A DNA stretch of 64,000 nt, taken from the NCBI GenBank assembly GCA_013399305.1, contig VXAI01000015.1:5290845-5354844 (forward strand). The letters run 5' to 3'. This document shows positions 27,552 through 41,330 of this stretch, piece by piece; position 1 is the first letter of the stretch; the number at the start of each line of letters is the position of its first letter. A model generated the notes under the pieces. The model had not been told where the DNA came from and ran no database searches. It worked only from the letters and a program-made list of their open reading frames with translations. The translations under genes were made by a program, and so were the position numbers. This stretch comes from Rostratula benghalensis (lineage: Eukaryota; Chordata; Aves; Charadriiformes; Rostratulidae).

Positions 27552-27632
27552 GCTTCAGAGGGCTAGAGCACCTCTCCCACGAAGACAGGCTGAGAAAGAT
27601 GGGGTTGTTCAGCCTGGAGAAGGATCTAATTA
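27552..27632 (+). mobile_element. CR1 LINE fragment (end of ORF2, reverse transcriptase C-terminus)
   Basis: The stretch matches the well-known avian CR1 sequence coding for the end of the ORF2 protein. In frame from about 27563 it reads LEHLSHEDRLRKMGLFSLEK, very close to the conserved CR1 C-terminal motif. Similarity fades after about 27632, and neither the 3'UTR nor the octamer tail is present, so this is an internal remnant truncated at both ends. Orientation is plus. Together with the other two fragments it identifies the host as an archosaur, almost certainly a bird. Confidence 0.88.
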
Positions 27633-28575
27633 AGAGGAGATTAACATGATAAACTTGAGGCTGCAGAGCCTCTGCTGGAGAAAACTCATATACCTGATGG
27701 AGTTCTATGAAAAGTCAATACCATAGTAGAGAATGGTGAAAGGGAACGTAATTTTCCAGGGGTTTTCAATAACTTTCCATGTAACAGAGCAAAGGCCCTA
27801 TCCTGTCCTTAGGGGATACAATGCTATAGTTCAGAGAAAAAAATGGAAGAGAAGAAAGGTTAAATCAAAACAAGATACAAATTGACTTTCAGCCTACTAT
27901 ACTGGGCTGCTTGGTGACACACGAGTAATGACACAATATAGTGGCCCATTCAAAGAAAGAACCTGACCCTGGCAGTTATACAGTGTCCCAACCTACACAG
28001 CGTGTGTTCCATCCCTGGAGCACAAGGATATCAGTAACCAGGCTGTGCTGGACAAACCAATGGCTTGCAGAGAGGACCGAGAAGCTCTTCAGTCAAGTTC
28101 CATGAGGTGGCTTGACACAGTGCAACCAAGGATCATGGGGCAACACTGCAATGAACAATGCTACTTATTTAAGTAGCCCTCAATTAAATGGGTGAAATGA
28201 ATGATGTAAGTACTAGGAGACATGAATGGTAAGGGCCTAGTGGGATTTTCTGTCATACTGCTTCAAGTTTGGTACAAAGTATTTCTGAAAACGCCAAAGT
28301 TTATCTGCATTTTTAATCAGAGGAAGAGAGTATTTCACTGTGCCCTCTTGATTACTCCTCTTTCTGCAGCTATCGAAGACTTGAGGTTCAGTTGAAGCTT
28401 TGCTATGGAACTGAAGTTGAGACTTGTAACTGGTGCATTAGCCTCCCTCAACTAAGGACTTACCCAAGCCAAATCCATGAGTGTTGCTCTCTGCCTGTCT
28501 GAGGAACATGTACCATTCCTCCCAACACTCTCACTGACAGTTCAACTCTCTCTGATTACTATGTTCCTAAGTCCC

Positions 28576-28715
28576 TCATGAGATAGGTAGATATTAATAT
28601 TCCCATTTTATGATTAGAAACTGAGGCACAAAGAGTCTAAGCAACTTGGCCAGAGTCACAGAGGGAGCATCTGGTTTAGCAGAGAGCTGAAGCCCAGCTC
28701 CCTGGTGCCAGGCGA
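28576..28715 (-). mobile_element. MIR/CORE-SINE-like fragment
   Basis: Plus strand reads CCCATTTTATGATTAGAAAC, TGAGGCACAAAGAG, then a TAAGCAACTTGGCCAGAGTCAC-like segment (about 28638-28660). That is the reverse complement of the MIR core (GTGACCTTGGGCAAGTTACTTAA ... TCAGTTTCCTCATCTGTAAAATGGG). The 'AGATAGGTAGATATTAATAT' lead-in matches the MIR stretch after the core. This is the best MIR-like match in the window; such elements are ancient in amniotes. Confidence 0.72.
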
Positions 28716-29516
28716 GCAGCCAAACTCCTGGAACAGCTTCTGTCAGGAACAATTCCCATATGGAAACAAGCCATGAACACAAGGACAGCCTAATTACAAT
28801 TAAAAAGGAATCTTCCCAGACCCAAATAGGGTAGCAGCACACAACATATAGTTAACCCCTTACAGCAGGACTCTACACTGAGCAGGCAGGGTCTTACCAT
28901 CCAGAAGCGCTCTGGAACGTGCCTGCTGCTGGCTGCCACTGCCACAGCATGGACTGAGGGCTCAGCAATAACCTAGACCCTGAGTTTGCTGCTCAAGATG
29001 GTCACCTGCAACTGCCAGGCAGCCCTTCTTCTCCACATCCCTCCTTCTGAAGCTGGAGCCACCACACCAACCCTGTCAGAGAGTTCTCTGCCCTGGTACA
29101 GCCAAGCTAATCCTAGAGCATCCTCGAGCATGCTGCCATTTTACTGCAAAAACACTTGTTCACTCTAGTTAAATCCCCTCTGTGCTTTCCTTTGGAAGGG
29201 AGGATTTCAAAATTTGATTTGTTTTAGTCACTAAGTACTCTCTGGTATTCCCAGCAGCTCCTTTAGCTGACAAGGTTTATCCTTGTCGCCACTTTGTTGT
29301 GTTTTATGAATAGGGACCCAGCGAAACCCAAGACACCATTTAACATAGCGCACATTAGTCTTTTACCCTGAGCCACCCGGCGCCTGGTATCGTTCTCTCT
29401 ACCAGAGTGTTACACACAAAATGGTCCCTCTAGGCAATGTACTCAGTCAGGAAGGATATTAACTCCCCCCAGCAGAGCGTGTGACTGAAATGCTGATGAT
29501 CCCTGTAGAATAAAGC

Positions 29517-29883
29517 ATGACTGGTAAAATGTTTGTGCGTATCAGAGAGACAACGATCTGCTTCACCCCATGGCGGCCTGGAGCGAGATGCCCCAGACGA
29601 CACAGGGAGCGCATGGCAGCGCCCACCTCAGCGCTGTGCAGGGTGGTGTGTCAGCTGCCACAGAAGAACACCTCCTTGCACACCTCCTCTGCACTTCTGT
29701 GTGCTTCTTCCCACACCCCTGGGGCAAGAGCCGGGCATGGTGTGCTGTCCCCAGGAGGCACTGCTGCTGCCTGGAGCCTGTGCAAGCTGTGCATGCTGTT
29801 TCTGGAACGGTCTGCCTCTTCTCCTCAGGCTGCTTCTCATCCTCCTCACCTTGGTTGAGGCAGGTGACAAACAGCTAAACTAA
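29517..29883. other. GC-rich patch open in three plus frames and one minus frame
   Basis: All three plus frames stay open for 102-116 codons over nearly the same bases, and one minus frame for 80. The peptides are rich in Cys, His, Ser and Pro and look unlike globular proteins. Simultaneous openness in many frames is a compositional effect (few A/T, so few stops). No known repeat was recognised, although a diverged retroelement or processed fragment cannot be excluded. Confidence 0.2.
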
Positions 29884-31993
29884 AATCTATTTCAACTGTT
29901 TCTTCCTTGACTAAGGACATGACTGGGCAACACTGAGTTGCCACCAGGATTCACCAGCGTAGAGGCAGAGTGAAAACCAAGCCCAACGCAAGCTCTCCCC
30001 ACTGCAAAGCCAAGCCTGTGGATAACAAGGTCAGCACTCACCACGCTGAAAAAAGACAGTAACCTGAAAAGAAGGTGCCACCCAGCAGAAAATAAAAAGC
30101 TGATACCAGGGCACAATTACCCATTGCAGACAACCAGAGACAGTAAACAACAAAGAAATACAAAGAGAGAAAACTGGGACAAGGGAAACACGGGGCTGTG
30201 GATGCACAGACATTTGGAGCCTGTGCTTGCCCATCACAAGGCACACATATTGCTCTCCTACGGAAAATATAGAATAATATGGAATTACAAGAGAGTTGTT
30301 AAACACATCTCCATCCTCATACTTTCACGTGAGAATATTTGCACTGATGTACTGTTGCACTTGAAGGCTGACAAAGGAATCAATGGTAGTCCTCCTTTCC
30401 CAAAGTCCTTAAGAAAGTTTGCTGTCTTTGAAACTGTGTTTTGTTAATTCCGTTACACTGTGCTCTCGCTGAGCTTTTGTTCAAAGAGAAAGGCAGGGTG
30501 TCTGACAAACTCGAGTTGTTTTGACCTTGCAATCCTCCGAGCGCCTTATGTTATACACAAGAATCCAGACAAAACCACCCCTGCTGCTGTTTTGCACTGA
30601 GAAAATGTAACTGGACGACAGTATAACAGCTTGCTCGAGTTCCCACTGAAATTAGTGGGAGCTTTTTCACTCACCTCCTTAGAAACAAAACCCCTCCACA
30701 TAACTCCAGCCTCCTACCAGTCTGCTGCTCAGAAATCTTTTAGGCTGGAATTCATCAAAACAATCCATAAAATGTAAGTGACTTTCATTTATTCTTAGGG
30801 TCAAGCATACAGCCCTTTGAATTCCCCAGGACTTACCTTTATTTAAAAAAAAAGATTAATTTTCAAAGAATTTAGTAAGGTGAAAGAAAGATCTTTCTAC
30901 GTATCTCTGCTTTGAAAAATTATGATGTATCATATTGATTAGAATCTGTCACATTACACTGTGGGACAGAGTTTACTATGAGTGACAGAATATGGTAAGT
31001 CAGTACATGCAGGTGTGTGACAAATAAAATCAGTGTAATCATGAGGCTCAGAAAATTGCTTTTAATGTTATGTTTATACATGTAATTCTCTTAAATTACT
31101 TGGGCAGGATATAGAAGGATTCTACTTTATACAAGTGCCTGGAAATCCTAAAACTGCATGTGTAAAGGTAGAACTTCACTCACATTTTACCATAATGAAA
31201 TAATGCAGAATGTAAAGGTGTGTCAAGTAGCAAAGCAACGTCCCAAATACTGGTAATAAAATGACATCCAATTGTTTCAGGTCATGGTGGGAAAAGGTTT
31301 TCTATATAATTAAGTAAAGAGTTGAGCAGGTGACTATTCTCTTTCAGACAGGAATAATATAAGTATTATTCACATGAAAAATGTAACTCACCTAGACCCT
31401 TAAACTTTAATAGACTGATTTTCAGGGTAGTTTGTGAGGAATTAGCTCTTTGACCTCTGTAAGAGCTACAGAAATCATCCCAAGCCTCTTGCTAGGAGTC
31501 TGCAGCGCCCGTTCTGAGACGCAGGAAGTTGACAGGAGGATACAGAGGATTTCACTGCTCGGTCACTAGTTCAAATCTGGAATAAACCAGTGATGGCCAG
31601 GAGTCATTACAACGGGAATGCAGTTTGGCTCCTGCTGTGAAAGGAGTTATGAATCTTCCCCTCCTCAGCACTGAGTCTTACCCATATCATAAACATCCTG
31701 AGCATGTTTAGTGTTATGTGGCCCCCTTACTGGCAGTCACAGTGACATTTCAGGTAATCTCTCCCAGGCAGAGGACAGGGGGCTACTTTGTACTGTTTCT
31801 GTTCTGCCCTCAGGCCAGGGAATAGAGCCTTCCAGCCTAGGACCGTTAACAACCATTTTAAAAACATCTTATTTGTAACTAAAAATAAAATGCCTTTTCA
31901 TTTGGTGGCTGTGTAATAGTGATTTTATACAGGGCCATTAAAAGTAAAATTCAGATAAGAGGAACTGCTGACTGCTGCTAAACTGCAGAATTT

Positions 31994-32082
31994 TTAAGTT
32001 CTTTGAGGCAAGAACGTGTCAATCTTTTATACGTCTGCAAAATGCCATGAACATCTACGGTGCTCTATAAATCATAAAGGGA
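31994..32082 (+). repeat. ancient L2/MIR3-type 3' tail
   Basis: The block TTAAGTTCTTTGAGGCAAGA, ACGTGTCAATC, then a GCTCTATAAATCA-like ending resembles the conserved tails of old L2/MIR-type elements ('taagctctttgaggcagggactgt ... gtgctatataaata'). Only the tail is visible; nothing upstream could be assigned. Confidence 0.4.
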
Positions 32083-34455
32083 ATGATACAAGCAAACAGG
32101 AGTTATGGGATCTTATCTCTCTGGCAGATTTTGCCCTATGGATAAGGTAGCTTACAAAGCAATAATGAAATATTATCAGCAAAATAAAGTTTTAGTGGCT
32201 TTTTATTCTTAACAGCATTTTCCTAGCACCATGTCAATAGAAGTCGAGTTTCATCTGGGACCAAAGAGTTCTGATTTGCATATGTTATCATGCAAAATGA
32301 GATTTTATTCTACGGTTGCCTTCAGAAACACTGAGCCATGCATAAGATCAGATCACAAAATTAAAACAATTTATTGTACTGGAAGTCTCTTCTGTTAGTT
32401 TTGGCCAAGTTCCCAGTCCAAGTGATTAGTGAAACCACAGAAATACTAATTAGCAGTGCAGGGATCCTCAGAATTCAGTGTTTGTGTTCAAGGTATATTA
32501 ACAAGCAGACTGACCATGCTCATCTTAAAATTACTGTCTGCTCCATCATTAATTGCCAAGACAGGAAATCAAATGACCACTTTGAGAAGACTTATGCCTG
32601 ATAACGTGGAAGCCCTCCTTACCACAGTCCTTACTGTTCCTCTGCACCACCAATGTGCAAAAATCATGTATCAGAGCCTGCACGTTCATAAGTTTATTTT
32701 AAAAATTCCTAAAGGTTTAAGTGTCCTTCCTTGGCTACCTCATCCTTTGAGTCTCATAAAATTTTCTAGATTTTTAATCAGTCACAACAATCAGAATCTC
32801 ACCTTTGCATTTAAATGCAAGTGAAATCCTTCTTCAAAATCACTTGACTCCAGAAGTCAATGACTTAGAAGGAAATATTTGAAGACATGGTAAAAATTGC
32901 AAGACTTGTCAATAAGTAACATCATCACTACTTAATAAGACTCCTCTGCACATAAGAGTACCATCATTGTTCTAGTATTTATGGTAAATAAGTAGAACTA
33001 TAGCTGAAAATTAACCTTGATCATGTAATCCACAAAGAGTCTACGTATCACAAGTCATTCCTCTACAGTATTTTGAAAACTTTAAAATTGAGAAGTTTCA
33101 CCAGTTGCCCATGGGCCAGGTGCAGATCGTGACCAACCCTAGAACCCTAGGGTCTGGGCTTCTGAACAGCCTTCATTATACAAGATACCATTTTGCACCT
33201 GGCCAGAAGTGAGCATAACTGTTCATCCAGAGACCAAATTAGAGCTCTGTTTGAAAGAAAATTAGGACTCAGGTACAATATGTGCAAATGAGTAAATGTA
33301 AGCTGCCCTAGCCTTTTGGGGCACGATCAGTCTCCAATGTTATACACCATCCAGCACCGAGCATATTGTTTGCAAATATTAACAACCGAATAAAGCTTTA
33401 AACAGCAAGAAATCAAGTGATTAGCTATGAAGGGAAACAGACCTGTCCTCATCAGATGAAGAGTTGTTTCCTGACTTTTGTCAAATATTAGCTGCTGGTA
33501 TAAATTCAGGGGTTACACTACTTGATCTCCCCAAAATAAAGTGGTACCACATCCGTTAGGAAAGCCCTGTAACAAGAGACCTCAAGAATGAACACTTTCT
33601 ACTTGCAAAAACTGCTCAGGAAATTACAATCTAATCAGCAGCTCTATAGAAAATATCCAAAAAGCTAATTAAAAGGCTCCTCCTAGACCAGGCCCTAACC
33701 CTGCCATATCCCAACTGCAAGACACACTTCATATTCCAGAAGGTGTCTCCCACATAATGGTTTATCAACCTACACTGTTGCCAGGAATAGAAAAGTACAT
33801 CAGACTTAAGCAATTAAGTTTTTCTGTGCTATATAAGCAGAGAAGAACCATACAAAGAGAATAGCACAGAAAATGAACGGGATGGATTACAGGCATCAGC
33901 ATTAACAGATAAAAGAATAGCTTTTTTCTTTCATTCACTAATATATTTGGAGGAATAAAGCTTGTGCTGACACAGAAAAAATGTAGCAAGCAGGACTACA
34001 AATAAACTTGCAGTTAGCATTCATTTTGTCAGAGTGAGTTAAAAATTGAATTTAAGATTCACATTTTGTACGAAATTTCTACCTAGGTCACACACTTATC
34101 CTACAATTTAGGGTCAACATGAACCTTTAAATTGAATTTTATTTGGAATGGGAGGACAGATTGAGTAAAGGAAGGTCAGGCATGCCAAAAAACATTTTAG
34201 TTTTGTATTTAAGCATGAGGTATTTGTGGAAAAAAGAGAATGAAGAATAAACTGGGGCTTTTGTGTGCTACTGTGCTTTGTTAAAAAAAAATTCCTTATG
34301 TATAGAATAAAAGGTATTAGAATCTAATCAACTGCTCACAGCAGGAATCCCGAAGTACCACTTACGGTGTGCAGCAGACTGATATATAATCATGGCTGAA
34401 ACAAAATTACAGCTCACATCACCACATCAGTTCTGTGGATCCCCGCTGGAGCTTG

Positions 34456-34520
34456 AGGGTGGAGGAGGTGGAGGAAGAGGAGGAAGAGGAGGAAGAGTAG
34501 GAAGAGGCAGAGGGAAGAAG
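34456..34520. repeat. purine-rich GGA/GAA tract
   Basis: About 65 bases of almost pure purine on the plus strand, with GGAGGAGGTGGAGG followed by repeated GGAAGA hexamers (about 34471-34500). It is a homopurine-homopyrimidine tract of a kind that can adopt triplex DNA. Confidence 0.88.
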
Positions 34521-37500
34521 TCCAGCAGACATCCTCTCATCAAAAAAAGTAAAACTTAAGGACTAACTGATGTCAAGCCAAAAGCTTCACAAATTCACTG
34601 AATCACAAGTGGCAAAAGCACAAATTGTCCCACTGCAGGTGATCAACTTCTTGTTCTATTCAACTGGTTGAAAGAAATCCTGCTCCCACCCATCCAGTTC
34701 TCCAGCTCTTTATGACACTTAGTGTTATTATATATTTTAGAAAAATAAAAAAGTTCAGAGAATTTCTTCTGTAAAACACAAAGAATGGAGCCCTACAGTG
34801 TTTTTAAACACTTGTGCATAGAATAAAGGTACAAATGCCTGGGCATATCCAAATCAACAAAAATTTGCTGGTATTTTCAGCTTCTAAGAATGTATTTGAC
34901 TTCCTTTTCCTTCTACCACAGTCTTTTCAGAACACGCATAGGTTGACCTAGCTTAGGGGTATAACATAAGTAAAACATGAGTAACTGGAAAAGTTGAGCT
35001 AACTGTGGACTGGCAAACAGGAAGGGAGCTGCAGCCCTGCACTGGACCCGTTCTGCTCTGCTGCTGCCCTTCAAAACAAACGGGCAGCTCTTGTGGCTGT
35101 GCAAATCTCACCACATCTGCTCCGTCCTGTGCCGTGACACAAACCACCTTTATCCAGCTGGAGTGAATATTCTGAGAAACTTGGGGAGGTGAAAGGAGGG
35201 CAGAGCTGCTGGTTACAACTACCAACAGTAGAAGTATTTTTTATATTTATCTATGACAGCTGCCTTCCCAGAGGCTAAGGACTTGTATTACCCCAATGAG
35301 AGCATACTTTCACAAAGCTTTGCTTGTGATAGAAGTGGTTTTGTGAGATGGAGAATATACTGTGGTGAGAGCTTGAACTTCTCCTTCCCTGTCTCCTTGT
35401 AATGAATGAGGAAAATAGATATTCTAGGCCGTGTGCTAAGGAACAGAGCATTTGTGTGTGGCTAAATAAGATGCTGGACTGGGACAGTCAGGTCTGATTT
35501 CATGCAAGTAAATAAGTGGCAAGTTTTCAATGTTCCTGAACTCCAAACAACCCCCAGCCTAATACTGAGATTACTGGCCACATTGCACAGAAGCTGAGCA
35601 CTCCATTTTGAAAAAAAAAAAAGAAAAAAAAGAAACCCAAAACCAAACAACTAAATAAAGGCATACAAAACAGAGCAGACAGCTGGTCCTTGGCTTTGTG
35701 AACTTCAGTTAAGGCTCCGTAATGAGCTCTCCAAAAGCCTGGCCCTGAACCAAGTACAAGTCCACTGAGACCTTCTGAAGACAGCATCCTACACGTGCAC
35801 TCAGTGCCTAACACAGATGCCAGAGATGGAAAAGACTTCAGGATACTGTAGTACTGACTAATAAACTATTCATAAACAACAGTAATAAGATGACAATCAG
35901 TGATCAAATGAGTATGTTCAGTGCATGTCAGAAGTGAAAAGGACAATAAGGATGGAAACAATTTTCCTTAAAAAACTTTTTTTAAGAGATACATTCTTTT
36001 CACTTCAGGTAAAAATCTTGTCTTTCTGAAAACTGCAGAGTTACAAGATCTATCTTCCCAACAGCCCAGGGCTGAAGGCACTCACTCATAATGTGGGAAA
36101 ACCAGCCTCATACCTACAAACTAATGAGCCAAAAAAAATCCACAGTTACAGCACTGAGTTTATATAGAAGCAACGGAAAAAAAACAATGCATTTTCAGCA
36201 GCTTGGGGTAGGTTAATAAGGACAACATTCAGCAAAACAGAGTCAATATTTGCCAGGGGCTATCACTGGGCTAAGCCATGTCTTGAATCAAGGGAAAAGC
36301 TGTTCTATCCCAGATAACAGTCCCAGCTGAGGAATGCCTCAAATGATTAACTCCTTAATGGTATGAAGAGGGAAGCAAAAATTTCCACAAAACAAAAGCT
36401 TGTATTAACCTCACTCCATTTAATATTTATCTAATTTAGATACATCTGGATGGTAAGATATATAATTATATACAGTTAGCCCAGTAGCCTCCCTGTATGT
36501 TCTGTGCAGAGAAAAAGCAATTTAATTGCACATTTACTGGGGGACTGGTTTAGGTCCCTCCCTTGAAATGAGTAATACCTGGAAGCACTGAACCTGAACA
36601 CAGGCATCTCCTACTGCAGGCACCCAAATGCCTCTTCCAGTGTAGACATGTGATTCCCACTCAAAACAGCTGAGAATACACTGTGGCAAATCCAATTTCA
36701 TGCCAGTATGCTGCTATGATATAGAATTAATATCTGCCACAAGAGAAGTGTTGAAATACAAAGAAGACAAAAATGCCCCATCTCTCATGCTACACCATTT
36801 TTGGAAGACTCTTGAAAGATGTTTTCTCCTAAAATGTGTTGGTCAGAAGGGAGTCCCAAGGTGTTGTTCACTGAATAAGTAACAATTTTAATTACTAAGG
36901 CATTCAAAGTCAACATGTTTCATACTCATCATTACCATTTTTATTTTTTAAAAAAAATTATTATCGACTTTTCTTTTATGGCAAAGCTTGGGAGTGACAG
37001 ATGATCCATCAGCTTATCTGCTGATTTTTAATGACAGCATTTTGCATTCATTATTCCCTACTTAAATCACTTTTTTTAAAAAGAGGAATAACTTATTTCT
37101 TCCTCTTGTCACTAGAGAAATTAAATGGTACACCATTAAGAAGAGTGCTTGTCTAACAAAAAGATATACCAGCAACAGATACAGAAAACCAGAATGGACA
37201 AAAATTGCCTATGAGGGAGAGTGAAAACAGTAACTCCTATCTCCCAATACCTCCACTATCCACTCACTGCTGAGGTCAATAACTTCTGGAGTTAAATCTC
37301 TGCATTGAAAACTCCCAAGAGAGAAGGCCAAGTAATTCTTTTTGACTGTGCAATGCTGAGCACTCCCTTGGCTGAAGAGCTAAAATGTGTTAAGTGCGTA
37401 GGTGATGTAAGGCAGCCACAGGGACATTTCCCTGGGGGAGCCTGGCTGTCTCAGTTTCACCCCAGCAGTTGTGGGAGCACCATGAATTAGGGTATCAGAG

Positions 37501-40341
37501 AGAGGGCAACACCACCAGCCCTGCTGTTGCACACCAGCCTAAAGCAACCTTGGCAAACATCAGGGAGGATCTGTGTTTGCCTGTCCCTGGCTCAGGGCTG
37601 CTGACAGTCCAGGCACAGGCTAAGAACCCAGAACTGCAGCACCTGAACGGCACCTGCAGAAGAGCACTCCCCAACAGCAAAGCTCTTCGTGAGACTTGGT
37701 AAGTGCCATGTCCTTCCAAGCTTTTGAGCCCAGTGAGTGCAAGAATTTCTGAAGACTCAAACCTGCTCATTAATTATACCAACATAAAAAAGAAATTTTT
37801 GCGAGATCAAGCTATTGGCAGTTGGTTTTAAGGAAAGCTTTTTTGCTAAAGGTTTAGCAATTTGCCTTAATGACTGCAATATTTCACAGCAAGCCCCTTA
37901 ACAAGTATCCTGGGAAAATCTACATAGGCCAAATTGTACAGAAAGAACAAACACAGTTAGCTTTCAAGTACCTGTGTGCAAGTTCCCAAAGGCAATGTGT
38001 CCAAGTTTATAATGAAGCAGTGTCCTATATTTTCAGCCAGGTGACAAAGGGGACATAACTCTTCTATTACAGGTGCTGTTAAACAGTCCTGACGCCAGCA
38101 GTTCCATCCAACAGGGAAGCTACTGTGGTCAAATGTGCTCCCCAGTAATTTGTCTCTTGCCACTGAGCTTTCCTTAATTACCAGTGCTCCCAGAAAGGTC
38201 TGTTTTATCTCTGGCCTTTCTGTACTGGCACCAGCTGCCCTCTGCAGAGGTTTAACCTCTACACAGTTATCCTTTGGACACCCCGAAGGACCAGAGATCC
38301 TTCAAAAGTGCCCAAGTCTCAGTTCAAAGATTCATGACAGATAAATGAATGTGCAAAGTCTTAGCTTAACTCCAATTTAATGTCCTTCTCAGGGAAACAG
38401 TGAGGTTTAAAAGAAACAAACAAAAATCATATGCTGACACTGACAGAAATACCAGCTAATTTGTACTTTTTCATTTAAAAAGACTTTATAACTCTCTAAC
38501 TTACAAACACAGGTGAGGAAAATCAATGGCAAAATGAGTGAAAAATTCTAACTAAAGCAAAAACTAATTTATGCAAAGTTAATTCTGGGATGTTTTATAA
38601 TGTATTTGGCACAAAGGATTCAAATAAATCAAAGTAACAAACTTAATATTTGCCTGTCTACCAACAGTAACTCCTAACAATAAAATGAGTTTAAAATTTT
38701 GGCTAAATGCCTAATAAATGAGTTGTTAAGTTTTGTACTTTAATGCACTGGCTGTTAAATAAGCAAGTTACCACACCTCAAAAGGGATTTAGATGTGTGC
38801 AATAGGTTCTGCTACAAGTCAAACTCACAAATTGGTAAAGGTAGGAATTAAACATACCTCAAATACCAGCTCCCCGATTTCATGTTCATTCAATAATCTT
38901 TTTCAGACCTATTATATCAAAGAACAATCCAATTATGGTACTTAAATATGTGTACAGTTGCCAAAAATAAATTCCTTAGCAACACTTCCAATATGCTCAG
39001 AACCGTTTCTGTGCTACAGAATATTTCAGTTTCTGATTTCCACAACATTTTCAGGTGTGACACACTAACACCTCTCATTATATACAACACGGCTTACCAT
39101 CAAGACTTAAATTTTCCACATATTGCTGCCTCTAATTACTGACTCTGAGTACCTCCCTTATCATTATACCTGCCATCAACAGAACCAAGGTAGGTACTTA
39201 AAACCAAGTACATATTTAAGTGGAACCCTACATAAACGTGCTCTTCTGAATCTAGACTTGAGTTTGCCAAAAGAATAGGTTTTTAAACTGGGACAGTATG
39301 CGTAAGTACAGTATTTACAGAAGAATCTGGTAATGCTTCTGTGACATAATGGTTTTCCCCACATCGTCTCCCTTCTTCTGTAATCTCCATAAGGCTTATT
39401 GAAGCTCTCCCATCAGCAAGGTGATGTTAGATACCTAAGGGTGCTGCACAGATACCTGAATATGTTTAGATCCCACATTTATACGATTAATTGTGATTAA
39501 GGATTGTGTTTCCTGAATATTCAGATCATCATGCACCTAAGAAAAGGCTTCTTCAGGTCTAAGTTATCAGGGCAATAAAAAAAAAGGTGGCTAAATTACA
39601 AAGCAAACCCCGAAAATCCAACACACATTTGCTTTTGTTCCTTGAGTCAGAACATCTGTTAGGAGAGTGATGAGTTCAGCAGCCATGCCTACTTGGGCTT
39701 TATCACTCAGTCTTAAGTTATCAATTAAGCACGGCTGGAAGGTGCATACATATCTCTGCAAAGCTTTAGAAATTTTCCAGAATTGTACAGAATTTTGTCA
39801 TGGACCTCCTGTGGTAACCCATGTGCAATCACCCGTATGACCATTAAAAAATACAGCCTAGGAAATAACAGACAGGAAACCAGTAGAGACTCAGAGAAGC
39901 CCAATGACTCTTGAATATGTCATCACTCCCTTTGGCATCCAATATGGAAAAAGCATGCAAGCACCAATGGATGAATAACTACTTGAACAGTCATTCACTC
40001 ATCAGCATGCATTGGAAATTTGCTCCCAGCCTCCCTGCTATATTCTTGCAGTCTAATTACGCAGACTACCCTACCCTGAAATTAAACTTTCCCAACTGTT
40101 ACATCAATATTAAGATTCACATCCAGGAATGATACACCCAAAATGAAGCTAATTAGGTCAAATTAAAAATCTAGACTCATTTCAGAATGATTGGACTCAT
40201 CTTTCAAAAGAAATGTCACTCAGAATGGGCTTTGCATCAGGTTCTGTGGACTACAGTTGTGAAGAATTTATTGAAGCCACTTCTTTGCATGTTTGTTGCT
40301 GCATCAAGAAAGAGGGCAAAGGATCAGGAAGTTTCAACTGA

Positions 40342-40364
40342 TTTTTTTTCCTTTTTTTTTTTTT
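40342..40364. repeat. poly-T rich tract
   Basis: T-run broken by two C's; low complexity. Confidence 0.8.
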
Positions 40365-41170
40365 CTCTTTATCCCCACATTATATACAAAAGCAAAGTTG
40401 AGTATTAAGAAACGGCTTCCATTTTCCTTATACCACCTAAACAGCCAATACAGAAAAAGGAAATCAACAACTTCAAGGGCTTAAAAGATAAGCTAAAACT
40501 GTGCCTGTCAAACCACTTCTAGAAGTGGGAATCGGACTTCTGGAAGAAAGTCTTCAGCCACAAATACAACTGGCAAACAACTGATCTATCAAGCAAGGAA
40601 TCACAATTGGGTTTTTTGAACCAAAGATCAAAACTGGGCATGATTGTGACCAGTTGGTCAAACCTGTACCTTCCTCTTATGACCAATCTGCTATTTGTAA
40701 TAACTTTCTTCTCATTGCTGCAAAAAAAAAAGTAGAGGATGGGATGCAAGAAAGGACTTGCTCCTTTTCAGCACAGATCTTTCGCCATCCAACAAATTTA
40801 CTCTTTTCCACAGTCTGAGTCTTCTAATTCCTCGGGCCCTTGCTCACCAAGATACACCATAGCCCAAGCCTGAAGCTTCTTGTGTAACATCATACATAAC
40901 ACGTACAAAAGCAGTTTGTAATCAGAAGCTATTCTACCTAGCAGGGTAGACAGAAATATTTTTTGAAGCATAACAAAACCTTCTAAGCAAGATGCAAGTT
41001 TTAGAAGATTAAAAAATTCCTATTTTTCCCTTTTGCTGTCTGCCAATTAAATAAACACTGTGAGAAGGAATCTTCTGCATCTATCTCTGGATTTACATGA
41101 AGCTTTCCCCTAGTTTGGCAAATTGGTCTTTATCAAGCCTTCATTTTCTAAGGAATTTTCATGCCTCTGT

Positions 41171-41330
41171 TTCACAGAATCATGGAATGTTTAGAGTTGG
41201 AGGGAACCATAAAGATAATCAGATTCCAAACCCCTGCCCCGGGGTTTGCCCTGGGGTCCACACCTCCCACTAGAGAAGTTGCTCAAAGCCCCATCCAGCC
41301 TGGCTTTGAACACCTCCAGGGATGGGGCAT
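41171..41330 (-). mobile_element. CR1 LINE 3' end, 5'-truncated
   Basis: Reading plus, the block opens with CACAGAATCATGGAATG, the reverse complement of the CR1 3' terminal octamers. It continues through the typical 'CACCTCCCACTAG', 'TTGCTCAAAGCCCCATCCAGCCTGG' region (positions about 41266-41303) and 'CCAGGGATGGGGCAT' before similarity stops abruptly at 41330. This is the standard dead-on-arrival CR1 insertion: 3' end intact, 5' end truncated, minus orientation. It contains a small unusual GC-rich change near 41237-41256. Confidence 0.93.

Larger units (their letters stand above)
29900..41150. other. unique non-coding DNA
   Basis: Besides the L2/MIR-type tail near 32 kb and the purine tract near 34.5 kb, no repeat or gene was recognised. 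A block at about 36930-37080 is AT-rich and non-repetitive, with GAGTGACAGATGATCC (TGACAG is a TALE-homeodomain-like core). Confidence 0.4.
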
